Below, piece by piece: positions 43,298-51,605 of a DNA stretch of 64,000 nt; position 1 is the stretch's first letter; the number at the start of each line of letters is the position of its first letter. The translations under genes were made by a program, and so were the position numbers. Below the pieces are notes generated by a model. That model worked only from the letters and a program-made list of their open reading frames with translations, made no database searches and was not told where the DNA came from. Origin of the DNA: Methylobacteriaceae bacterium (lineage in GTDB: Bacteria; Pseudomonadota; Alphaproteobacteria; Rhizobiales; Beijerinckiaceae); NCBI GenBank assembly GCA_020638135.1, contig JACKJE010000016.1, forward strand, positions 1-64,000, in the 5' to 3' direction.

Positions 43298-43340
43298 GCC
43301 AGAAATTCCGCCAAAAGGACCGCAGTTCGAGGAGATGGCC

Positions 43341-45101
43341 ATGTCGAGAAAGATGACCGGCGCCGAAATGATCGTGGAAGCCCTGAAGGATCAGGGCGTC
43401 GACACTATTTTCGGCTATCCCGGCGGCGCGGTCCTGCCGATCTACGACGCGATCTTCCACCAGAACAAGGTCAAGCACGTGCTGGTGCGCCACGAGCAGG
43501 GCGCAGGCCATGCGGCCGAGGGCTATGCCCGCTCGACCGGCAAGGTCGGCGTGCTGCTGGTGACGTCGGGCCCCGGCGCGACCAACGCCGTCACCGCGCT
43601 GACCGACGCCCTGATGGACTCGATCCCGCTCGTCTGCATCACCGGCCAGGTGCCGACCCATCTGATCGGCTCCGACGCCTTTCAGGAATGCGACACGGTC
43701 GGCATCACCCGCCACTGCACCAAGCACAATTATCTGGTGAAGCGCATCGAGGACCTGCCGCGCATTCTTCACGAGGCCTTCTACGTCGCCTCCAGCGGCC
43801 GCCCCGGCCCGGTCGTGATCGACGTGCCCAAGGACGTGCAGTTCGCGACAGGCACATACCACTTCGCGCGAAATATCCAGCACAAGACCTATCAGCCGCA
43901 GCTCAAGGGCGACCGCGCCAAGATCAAGAAGGCCGTCGCCATGATGGCCGCCGCCAAGAAGCCGATCTTCTACACCGGCGGCGGCGTCGTCAATTCGGGT
44001 TCGGCGGCCTCGACGCTGCTGCGCGAACTGGTGAAGCTGACGGGCTTCCCGATCACCTCGACGCTGATGGGGCTCGGCGCCTATCCCGCGCCCGATCCGC
44101 AATGGGTCGGCATGCTCGGCATGCACGGCACGTATGAAGCCAACAATGCCATGCACGATTGCGATCTGATGATCGCCGTCGGCGCGCGCTTCGACGACCG
44201 CATCACCGGCCGTCTCGACGCCTTCTCGCCGGGCTCGAAGAAGATCCACATCGACATCGATCCCTCCTCGATCAACAAGAACGTCAAGGTCGATCTCGGC
44301 ATCGTCGGCGATTGCGCCCATGTGCTGGAAGACATGGTCGCGCTCTGGCGTTCGGAAGCGCACGTGGCCGACCGCAAGGCGCTCGACGCCTGGTGGAAGC
44401 AGATCGACAAGTGGCGCGCCCGCAAGTCGCTGTCGTTCCGCAATTCGACCGAGACGATCAAGCCGCAATACGCCATCCAGCGGCTCTACGAGCTGACCAA
44501 GGACCGCAAGACCTACATCACGACCGAAGTCGGCCAGCACCAGATGTGGGCGGCCCAGCATTATCACTTCAAGGAGCCGAACCGCTGGATGACCTCGGGC
44601 GGCCTCGGCACCATGGGCTATGGCCTGCCGGCCGCCGTCGGCGTGCAGATGGCGCATCCGGACGCGCTGGTCGTCGACATCGCCGGCGAGGCCTCGATCC
44701 TGATGAACATCCAGGAGCTGTCGACCGCCGTGCAGTTCCGCTGCCCGGTCAAGATTTTCATCCTCAACAACGAATACATGGGCATGGTGCGCCAGTGGCA
44801 GGAGCTGCTGCACGGCGGGCGCTATTCGCATTCCTATTCGGACGCCCTGCCCGATTTCGTGAAGCTCGCCGAAGCCTACGGCGCGCACGGCATCCGCTGC
44901 TCGGACCCGGCCAATCTCGACGACGCCATCAAGGAGATGATCGACACGCCGAACGTCGTCATCTTCGACTGCCGGGTCGACAAGGCCGAGAATTGCCTGC
45001 CGATGATCCCCTCGGGCAAGGCGCACAACGACATGATCCTGCCCGACGAGATCGACGACATCGGGTCCGTGATCGACGACAAGGGGAAGATGCTCGTTTG
45101 A
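43341..45101 (+). CDS. ilvB: Acetolactate synthase, large (catalytic) subunit
   Basis: The 586-residue ThDP enzyme makes acetolactate or acetohydroxybutyrate from pyruvate. The N-terminal domain has TIFGYPGGAVLPIYDA and the ThDP-activating Glu in VRHEQGAGHAAEGYAR. The C-terminal domain has the ThDP site VDIAGEASILMNIQELS and NNEYMGMVRQWQEL. GEAS replaces the usual GDGS, as in many alphaproteobacterial IlvB. The start at 43341 has a GAGGAG site six bases away; an upstream start at 43296 falls in the attenuator T-run and is rejected. ilvN follows. Confidence 0.96.
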   Translation: MSRKMTGAEMIVEALKDQGVDTIFGYPGGAVLPIYDAIFHQNKVKHVLVRHEQGAGHAAEGYARSTGKVGVLLVTSGPGATNAVTALTDALMDSIPLVCITGQVPTHLIGSDAFQECDTVGITRHCTKHNYLVKRIEDLPRILHEAFYVASSGRPGPVVIDVPKDVQFATGTYHFARNIQHKTYQPQLKGDRAKIKKAVAMMAAAKKPIFYTGGGVVNSGSAASTLLRELVKLTGFPITSTLMGLGAYPAPDPQWVGMLGMHGTYEANNAMHDCDLMIAVGARFDDRITGRLDAFSPGSKKIHIDIDPSSINKNVKVDLGIVGDCAHVLEDMVALWRSEAHVADRKALDAWWKQIDKWRARKSLSFRNSTETIKPQYAIQRLYELTKDRKTYITTEVGQHQMWAAQHYHFKEPNRWMTSGGLGTMGYGLPAAVGVQMAHPDALVVDIAGEASILMNIQELSTAVQFRCPVKIFILNNEYMGMVRQWQELLHGGRYSHSYSDALPDFVKLAEAYGAHGIRCSDPANLDDAIKEMIDTPNVVIFDCRVDKAENCLPMIPSGKAHNDMILPDEIDDIGSVIDDKGKMLV

Positions 45102-45155
45102 AGTCGCATCGCGACTTCAAACCACGCGCGACAGGCGATTGCTGAGGCAATCGCC
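45100..45155. repeat. Two perfect hairpins between ilvB and ilvN
   Basis: GAAGTCGC-ATC-GCGACTTC (45100-45118) and GGCGATTGC-TGAG-GCAATCGCC (45134-45155) are perfect inverted repeats. The first overlaps the ilvB stop. The second contains the apparent TTG start of ilvN. They may be small mobile palindromes or may tune the ilvB:ilvN ratio. Confidence 0.7.
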
Positions 45156-45789
45156 GATAGCGCCAAGCCGTACGAGACCGTTTCAGGAATTCGCTCAAGC
45201 GGGAACGCCAACGTCCGCCCACTCCTCGAACCCCGCAATCCCGACCCCCGCCTCCCCGCCCTCCCCCTATTCCTCCGCCGTCGGCAAGTCGAACGTCGAG
45301 AGCCATACGCTGTCGGTGCTCGTCGACAACGAGCCCGGCGTTCTCGCGCGCGTCGTCGGCCTGTTCTCGGGTCGCGGCTACAATATCGAGAGCCTGACCG
45401 TCGCCGAGGTCGCCCACGGCGAGCATCTCTCGCGCATCACCATCGTCACGACCGGGACGCCCGAGGTGATCGAGCAGATCAGCCATCAGCTCGAGCGCAT
45501 CGTGCCGATCCACAAGGTGATCGACCTCTCGCTCACCAAGCGCGCGATCGAGCGCGAACTTGCGATGGTGAAGGTGCGCGGAACGGGCGAAGCGCGCGTC
45601 GAGGCGCTGCGGCTGGCGGAGGCCTTCCGCGCCAAGGTGATCGACGCCACGACCGAGAGCTTCATCTTCGAACTGACCGGCGCGACCTCCAAGATCGACG
45701 ATTTCGTCGAACTGATGCGCCCGCTCGGCCTGGTCGAGGTCTCCCGCACCGGCGTCGCCGCCATTTCGCGCGGGCCTGAGCCGATCTGA
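45139..45789 (+). CDS. ilvN: Acetolactate synthase, small (regulatory) subunit
   Basis: The protein (about 216 residues from this start) has the ACT domain HTLSVLVDNEPGVLARVVGL with FSGRGYNIESLTVAE, then the C-terminal ALS_ss domain ending SRTGVAAISRGPEPI. It binds valine and controls IlvB. The start is unclear: no ATG gives the family N-terminus, and the only early in-frame candidate is a TTG at 45139 inside a hairpin. The first ~48 residues are Ser/Pro/Thr rich and unlike usual IlvN. The core begins near residue 50, so the true start may lie downstream or a base may be wrong upstream. Confidence 0.88.
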   Translation: MLRQSPIAPSRTRPFQEFAQAGTPTSAHSSNPAIPTPASPPSPYSSAVGKSNVESHTLSVLVDNEPGVLARVVGLFSGRGYNIESLTVAEVAHGEHLSRITIVTTGTPEVIEQISHQLERIVPIHKVIDLSLTKRAIERELAMVKVRGTGEARVEALRLAEAFRAKVIDATTESFIFELTGATSKIDDFVELMRPLGLVEVSRTGVAAISRGPEPI

Positions 45790-45933
45790 GGGCGCAACCC
45801 CGGATTGCGGGCCGAAAGGCCTGCCGGGGCTTGACCTCGCCCGTCCAAACCGTCACCAAGCGCCCGCAACACGAATTTCGCCGCCACGCGCGGCAGAACG
45901 ACCAAATCCGGACACCCAAGGGGAACCAAGAAA

Positions 45934-46958
45934 ATGCGCGTCTATTACGATCGGGATGCCGATATCAATCTCATCAAGGGCAAGAAGGTCGCCGTCGTCG
46001 GCTATGGCTCGCAGGGCCATGCCCATGTGCTGAACATGCGCGATTCCGGCGTCAAGGACGTCTGCGTCGCGCTGCGCGCCGGCTCCCCCACCGCCAAGAA
46101 GGCCGGAAGGCGAGGGCCTCAAGGTCATGACCGTGGCGGAAGCCGCCGAAATGGGCCGACGTCGTCATGATGCTGACGCCCGACGAACTGCAGGCCGACA
46201 TCTACCGCGACGAACTCGCCCCCAACATGAAGAAGGGCGCCGCCCTCCTGTTCGCGCACGGCCTCAATGTTCACTTCAACCTCATCGAGCCGCGCAAGGA
46301 CCTCGACGTCCTCATGGTCGCCCCAAAGGGCCCCGGCCACACCGTGCGTTCCCGAATACAAAGCGCGGCGGCGGCGTGCCCTGCCTGATCGCCATCCACC
46401 AGGACGCCCGGCAACGCCCATGACCTCGGCCTGTCCTATGGCGTCCGCCATCGGCGGCAGCCGCGCCGGCATCATCGAGACACAATTTCAAGGAAGAATG
46501 CGAGACCGACCTGTTCGGCGAGCAGGTCGTCCTCTGCGGCGGCCTCGTCGAGCTGATCCGCGCCGGCTTCGAGACGCTGGTGGAAGCCGGCTACGCGCCG
46601 GAAATGGCCTATTTCGAGTGCCTGCACGAAGTGAAGCTGATCGTCGACCTCATCTACGAGGGCGGCATCGCCACCATGAACTACTCGATCTCCAACACCG
46701 CCGAATACGGCGAATACGTCACCGGCCCGCGCATCATCACGCCGGAGACGAAGGCCGAGATGAAGCGCGTCCTCAACGACATCCAGACCGGCAAGTTCAC
46801 GCGCGACTGGATGCTGGAGAACAAGGTCAACCAGACCTCGTTCAAGGCCGTGCGCGCCCGCAACGCCTGCCCACCAGATCGAAGAGGTCGGCGAGAAGCT
46901 GCGCGCCATGATGCCCTGGATCGGCAAGAACAAGCTGGTCGACAAGGACAAGAACTGA
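45934..46958 (+). pseudogene. ilvC: Ketol-acid reductoisomerase, seven indel sites
   Basis: The enzyme isomerises and reduces acetolactate with NADPH and Mg2+. The start (MRVYYDRDADINLIKGKK), the NADPH motif GYGSQGHAHV, MVAPKGPGHTVR, the metal-binding ETDLFGEQ and ECLHEVKLI, and the C-terminal WIGKNKLVDKDKN are all present but in shifting frames. Reading against the family, I find extra bases near 46105, 46150, 46351, 46361, 46436, 46484 and 46873 and a two-base loss near 46413 (net +5). Removing them gives 1020 nt, exactly the 339-residue alphaproteobacterial IlvC. Most are in or next to short homopolymers. Conserved residues are intact, so sequence error is more likely than decay. Confidence 0.93.
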
Positions 46959-46980
46959 TCGCTCGGGCGATCGACGAAGA

Positions 46981-47007
46981 AGCCCCCGGCGACGGGGGCT
47001 TTTTTTG
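46981..47007 (+). terminator. Rho-independent terminator after ilvC
   Basis: AGCCCCCG-GCGA-CGGGGGCT is an 8-base perfect stem followed by seven Ts, 22 bases after the ilvC stop. Confidence 0.92.
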
Positions 47008-47026
47008 TTTCGATGGTTCGTCTCCG

Positions 47027-47116
47027 CCGTCATGCCCGGGCTTGTCCTGGGTATCCACGTCGGGCTGCGCGGCTTTCCATGGCGTGGATGGCCGGGACAA
47101 GCCCGAGCATGACGGC
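47027..47116. repeat. Palindromic interspersed repeat (GTCATGCCCGGGCTTGTCC type)
   Basis: CCGTCATGCCCGGGCTTGTCC at the left and GGGACAAGCCCGAGCATGACGG at the right form a long inverted repeat of about 20 bases, with a second pair (ATCCACG / CGTGGAT) inside. Elements of this type are scattered through Rhizobiales genomes. It lies between the ilvC terminator and an ABC gene. Confidence 0.85.
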
Positions 47117-47169
47117 TACAGGTAGCGCATCTGATCTTGTAGCCGCCACTTGATCGCCGAGCCCGCCCA

Positions 47170-47864
47170 GTGACGCCCACCACCTTGCACAACGTCGCCC
47201 TCGCCCTTTCGGGCGCCCCGATCCTGCGCGACATCTCGTTCGCGCTCGCGCCCGGCGAATGGACCTTCCTCCTCGGCCCGCCCGGCGCCGGCAAGACGAC
47301 GCTGCTGCGTCTGCCGCCGGCGAGATCGCGCCGACGTCAGGCGCGATCGAGCGCGCAGGCGCCGGCATCTTCGTCCACCATTCCATGCCGCTCGACGACA
47401 CGAAATTTTCGCGTGATATCGTGGCGGAAGCGATGTCGGGCCCGAATGCCCTCGCGCGCGCGGAAAATCTGCTGAGCGATCTCGGCCTCGAGACCTATCT
47501 CGGCCATGAGCCCTTCAGGTTGTCGCGCGGGCATCGCGCGCGGCTCGCCATCGCACGGGGGATCGCCGCCAAGCCGGCCCTGCTCTGCCTCGACGACCCC
47601 TTCTCGCCGATGGACCGTCGCGCCAAAGCGCTGACAGCCAATGCGCTCGCCCGCGCGGCCGATGAAGATGGACTGGCGATATTCATGGCGAGCAATAACC
47701 CGCTCGACGTTCTGCGCTACGCCGACCGCATCGCGATCCTGAGCGCGGGGCCGGCGGCAACGATCATCCAGACGATCGCGCACGAGCCGACGCCGGAGGC
47801 AAACGACGACGAACTCTCGGCAAGCGATCTGCATGCGAGATTGTGGCGCGCGCTCGACGGCTGA
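47170..47864 (+). pseudogene. ABC transporter ATP-binding protein, divergent, one-base frameshift
   Basis: The first part has the Walker A motif GPPGAGKTT. The frame shifts near 47311, where restoring one G (CTGG for CTG) gives RLAAGEIAPTSGAIER. The second part has the Walker B LLCLDDP, and a switch-like MASNNP. The signature motif is LSRGH rather than LSGGQ, and the usual H-loop His is not obvious. The repaired protein would be about 231 residues. No permease or binding protein is adjacent. The divergent signature makes the transporter class uncertain, and the frameshift may be sequence error, as in ilvC next door. Confidence 0.78.
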
Positions 47865-47866
47865 TT

Positions 47867-48277
47867 TTACTTCACGAACTCGAGCGTCTTGAACGACGTC
47901 ATCTTGCCTCTGGCCTTGCCGGAGGCGTCGCGTTGCACGCCGGTCGCGGTCGTGATCTTCACCTTCTTGCCGATCATGGAGCGCGGCATTCCCTGCTTTT
48001 CGACCCAGGGGGCGCAGGCCTTGGCCTCGCAGAGCCCGGTCTCCTCGGCTTTCGCGGTCTTGATCGTCAGATAGCAATTGTCGCCGCACTCGAATTTCCG
48101 GATCGCGCCTTCGAGCGTCTTGGTGGCGGCGATTGCTTTCGCGCTGAGCTTCTTCGGTTTCTTCTTGATGATCCGAAAGGACTGCGTCGGCGCGTCGGGC
48201 GCGGGCTGGCGTGTCTGCGCCTGCGAGCCGCCTGCGAACGCAAGTGCGAGAACGGCGGCGAAAATCTGTACCTTCAT
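47867..48277 (-). CDS. Exported protein of unknown function, invasion-associated-locus-B-like
   Basis: The 136-residue product has a signal peptide (VQIFAAVLALAFAGGSQA), a Lys-rich linker and a mature domain with paired cysteines (FECGDNCYLTIK and GLCEAKACAPW). The cysteine spacing and size recall small periplasmic IalB-like proteins, but the match is weak. It starts after GGGGGAGAC. It is convergent with the ABC gene (gap of two bases). Confidence 0.6.
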   Translation of the reverse strand: MKVQIFAAVLALAFAGGSQAQTRQPAPDAPTQSFRIIKKKPKKLSAKAIAATKTLEGAIRKFECGDNCYLTIKTAKAEETGLCEAKACAPWVEKQGMPRSMIGKKVKITTATGVQRDASGKARGKMTSFKTLEFVK

Positions 48278-48351
48278 GTCTCCCCCCGGCGACGATCTAC
48301 GCAAGAAAACGGGCGCGGCTGGCCGGCCGCGCCCATCATATGGGGGTTCGA

Positions 48352-48871
48352 TCAGAACTTCACGAGGTCCTTGATCGCGGCTTCCGCATTCGACGGCACG
48401 ACGCCGCGCTTCACGAAATCGTCCCAGTTCTTGAACTTGCCCTTGGCGCGGGCCTCGATGATCGCCTTGGCGCGCGCCGGTCCGATCTGCGGCAGCTTGT
48501 CGAGATCGTCGGCGCTGGCCGTGTTGAGATCGATCTTCTTGCCGGTCATCGCAGCGGGAGCAGCTGCAGGCTTGGCGGCGGCGGCAGGCTTGGCAGGCGC
48601 GGCCGCCTTGGCGGCAGGCGCGGCAGGCGCTGCGGCGGGCTTCGCGGGTTCCACCGCCTTGGCTGCGGGCTTGGCAGGCGCCGCGGCGGGTTTGGCGGGT
48701 TCTGCAGCCTTGGCCGCGGGCTTGGCGGCTGGTTTGGCCGGCTCGGCCGCCTTGCCGGCGGCCGGCGGCCTTGAGCGGATTGGAGGTCGCCGGCTGGGTC
48801 GCCTGCGCGAAGGCGGCGCCGGTGGTCAGCGCCGCGAACAGGGTGGCGGCAATCAATTTGCGAGCAATCAT
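48352..48871 (-). pseudogene. Exported helix-hairpin-helix (ComEA-like) protein with Ala/Lys/Pro repeats, one-base frameshift
   Basis: The start (IARKLIAATLFAALTTGAAFA signal peptide after GAGGAATG) is in one frame and the rest in another. One extra base near 48765, in a run of GCCGCCGGCC units, breaks the frame; without it the gene is 519 nt (172 residues). The middle is a low-complexity string of AEPAKPAA-like units. The C-terminal domain DLNTASADDLDKLPQIGPARA is a ComEA-type HhH DNA-binding motif. The repeats may be real variation or an assembly slip. A membrane-spaced linker to DNA-binding HhH suggests DNA uptake or envelope DNA contact. Confidence 0.8.
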
Positions 48872-49050
48872 GACATTCCTCGGCGCCCGGGTAGGTTGTG
48901 TCGCGCGCTCCGGGCCAGCGCGCGCAAGTTTCCCCTCCGCGCGATGCGGACGGACACGGCCATGAAACATCCTCGCCGGCCGCGACGCAATCTCTGCCGT
49001 CGGGCGCATGAATGGCGGCTGAACGCCCAGCCGTGCCGCCACAGGCGCCC

Positions 49051-49983
49051 TTACTGGATCGCCTGTTCGAATTCCGTGACGATCTGCGCGAACGCCTCGC
49101 CGGCCGGCGACATCATGCGATCGGGCGACCAGGCGATGTCGTAGCCGCAGACGAATTGTTCGAGCGAATAGGACAGCGCCACGATCTCCCCTCGATCGAC
49201 CAACTCCCGTAGGAGGCACATCGGCGCCCAGCTCACCGCATTGCTGGAGAGAACGACGGCGCGCGCGGCAGGATAGGAATTGACGAGAATCTGCGGTTCG
49301 AAGAGACCGCTTTCCGGCAGGATGCTCCCGCTGGCGCCGAGTTCCTCGGGACGAAACGGCAGCATTTGCGGCCCCATGTGGAAGCCGACCAGCGGATAGG
49401 CCGCAATCTGGGCCGGCGTCGCTTCCGGAAACATCGCCAGGGGATGGCCGGCCCGGCAATAGAAGACATGCCGCCGGCGCGGCAATCGCCGGCACATCAG
49501 ACCGCGATAGGCCGGGTCAGCTTCGGGGTCGCCCGGAATCCAGACGATGCCGATATCCGCGTCCCGCTCGCGCAATTTCCGCGCTGCGACGAGTTGGTCG
49601 TCGACCGTCAGGTGCACTTTCAGCTTGGGATACCGACGAACGAGTTCCGCGACGGCCCGCGCGACAGAAACATGCGCGGGATACATGGTCGTCGTGATCG
49701 TCAGCTCGCCGCGCTCCTTGTCGCGCAGGAGCGTGATGTCGTGCCGCAGATCGTCGAATGCTTGCAGCACGGCGTTCGCCTGCCGCAACGCCGCCTCGCC
49801 GAAGACGGTCGGCTGCACGGCGCGCGCGCTCCGGTCGAACAGCTTGACGCCGAGCGCCTCCTCGATGGTCTGCAACCGTCGCGATAACGCCGGCTGTGTC
49901 ACGCCCAGAGTATCGGCCGCCTTGATGAAACTTCCGAGGCGGCCGACCACAGTGATCACCCGCGCGTCGCTTTCCGACCTCAT
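49051..49983 (-). CDS. LysR family transcriptional regulator
   Basis: The 310-residue protein has the N-terminal helix-turn-helix GSFIKAADTLGVTQPALSRRLQTIEEALG and the dimer linker, then the ligand domain (ADIGIVWIPG; PLVGFHMGP). The start at 49983 is the second ATG of the frame. It lies downstream of the TRAP transporter on the same side of the spacer (reverse strand), about 175 bp after the dctM-like gene. The coinducer and targets are unknown; the TRAP genes are candidates. Confidence 0.9.
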   Translation of the reverse strand: MRSESDARVITVVGRLGSFIKAADTLGVTQPALSRRLQTIEEALGVKLFDRSARAVQPTVFGEAALRQANAVLQAFDDLRHDITLLRDKERGELTITTTMYPAHVSVARAVAELVRRYPKLKVHLTVDDQLVAARKLRERDADIGIVWIPGDPEADPAYRGLMCRRLPRRRHVFYCRAGHPLAMFPEATPAQIAAYPLVGFHMGPQMLPFRPEELGASGSILPESGLFEPQILVNSYPAARAVVLSSNAVSWAPMCLLRELVDRGEIVALSYSLEQFVCGYDIAWSPDRMMSPAGEAFAQIVTEFEQAIQ

Positions 49984-50159
49984 CCCTCCCACCCCCGTCA
50001 TGCGCCGCAGCGATCAGGAACGGACGCGGCTCCACCATCCCCGTTCAGCGCGCTCCACCGTTCATCATTATGCGTACATCAAGGACAATCAACGACATAG
50101 AGCTATGCGCAAAGGTTATCGACGGTTGCGCCAGCGCCGACGCGCCAGACCGCCATCGT

Positions 50160-51605
50160 CTACCGTCCGCCGGTAGGAAGCGGAAGCGGCGCCATATCCA
50201 GTTGATCCGATGGCGTTTCCGGTAGAGGAATCTCGATCCGCTCCGGCGCCGGCGCGACGATGGGCGCCGGCTTGTCGAGTTGATGCGTCAGCTCCGGCCA
50301 AACGAAAGTCGCAGTCACGACCGCCGCCAGCGCCGCGAGAAAAGGCGCGACCGCACGCGCGATCGCCGCTGTCGTCGCAGCGACGTCCTTCGCCGCGCGC
50401 GACATCATTATGGAATAGCCGAGCGGCGGCGTCAGAAAGCTCGCCTGCAGCGTCAGCGCCGTGAGCGCGGCGACCCAGGCTGCGTCCGGCGCGCGCATCA
50501 GCGCGCCCGGCATGACGATCGGCACGACCACGAAAACGATCTCGAAGGCGTCGAGCACGAGCGCGGAAGCCGCCATGATCAAGAGCAGCGCCAGGACGGC
50601 GCCGGTCGCGCCGCCCGCCGCGGAGGCAAGCAGGTCGCTCGCAAGCCGGTCGGTCCCGAGTACGCGCAGAACGAGCGTGAAGGTCGTCGCGGCGACGAGC
50701 AGCGCGAACAGGGCGCCGGAAATCGCCAGCGTGTTGCGCAATATCTCCTTCAGGGCGTCGACAGTCAGGGCGCGCGCGAAAACGCCAGCCGCCAGCAGCG
50801 CGACGCAACCGGTGGCGGCGGCCTCCACGGCATAGAACAGGCCGCTCGCCACGCCGCCGAGCAGGACGAGGACAGACAGCGCGCACAGCGCCGCAACCAC
50901 CGCCTCCCGCTTGGCGAGCGGCGGCTCTTTCTCCCGCGCCTCGCCCCGGCCCGCGCCCACGAACGCCACGAGCGCCCAGAGCGCCAGCGTCAAACCGGCA
51001 GGGACCAGCGCGGCGCGAAAAACGTCCTGCGTGTTGACGATCCGCACCGACGCATGGGTCGCGCGCGCCGCGATGGAATGGGCGTTCAGCATGGCGTCGC
51101 CGAGAAACAGCAGGACGAGCGACGGCGGAATGGCGACGCCGAGCGTGCTGGCGGCCGCGACCAGCGCGACGCGTTCGGCCGGCGGAACGCCCGCCCGCGC
51201 CAGCAGCGGCGCGACGCCGCGCGACAGCATGGCGACGCTCGCGCCGACCGAGCCGTTCATCGGCGCGACCAGCGCCCCGATGGCCAGCGCGGAAAGACGC
51301 TGGGCCGCAGCGCTGTTGCGCCCCAGCGCCGAGCCCGTGCGGAACAGGCTCTCCACCAGCGGCAGCCGGTTCATTGTCGCGCCCATCATCACGAACAGCG
51401 GCAGCGCCTGTAAGAGATCGCCCTCGAGCAGCGCCTGCAGCCGTGCGCCGAGCGCCTGCAGCAGCGCCGCATCGCCGCCGCTCGCGACGACGAACAAGGC
51501 GCCGAGCCCTGCCGCGCCGATCAGCACGAGAAAGGCCGGCAGGCCGGTCGCCAGCATGACGCCGGCGACCAGCGGGAACAGCGCAACGCCGACCCAGGCG
51601 TTCAT
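50160..51605 (-). CDS. TRAP transporter large permease (DctM family)
   Basis: The 481-residue membrane protein has about 12 hydrophobic helices and the DctM/SiaM pattern: MNAWVGVALFPLVAG, LFVMMGATMNRLP, LGVAIPPSLVLLFLGD and a late ASFLTPPLGYSIMMSR, which matches the conserved ion/substrate region. It uses a sodium or proton gradient to import small acids. It overlaps the DctQ gene by 4 bases. The periplasmic DctP binding protein is not in the window. The C-terminal tail of about 45 residues beyond the last helix (Pro-rich) is unusual for the family. Confidence 0.9.
   Translation of the reverse strand: MNAWVGVALFPLVAGVMLATGLPAFLVLIGAAGLGALFVVASGGDAALLQALGARLQALLEGDLLQALPLFVMMGATMNRLPLVESLFRTGSALGRNSAAAQRLSALAIGALVAPMNGSVGASVAMLSRGVAPLLARAGVPPAERVALVAAASTLGVAIPPSLVLLFLGDAMLNAHSIAARATHASVRIVNTQDVFRAALVPAGLTLALWALVAFVGAGRGEAREKEPPLAKREAVVAALCALSVLVLLGGVASGLFYAVEAAATGCVALLAAGVFARALTVDALKEILRNTLAISGALFALLVAATTFTLVLRVLGTDRLASDLLASAAGGATGAVLALLLIMAASALVLDAFEIVFVVVPIVMPGALMRAPDAAWVAALTALTLQASFLTPPLGYSIMMSRAAKDVAATTAAIARAVAPFLAALAAVVTATFVWPELTHQLDKPAPIVAPAPERIEIPLPETPSDQLDMAPLPLPTGGR

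Noticed and set aside
43296..43340. Upstream start for ilvB
   Set aside because: It falls in the T-run of the attenuator, has no ribosome binding site and adds residues not seen in the family.
45934..46958. ilvC as a decayed pseudogene
   Set aside because: All catalytic residues survive and indels sum exactly to the family length; sequence error fits better, so it is listed as frameshifted only.
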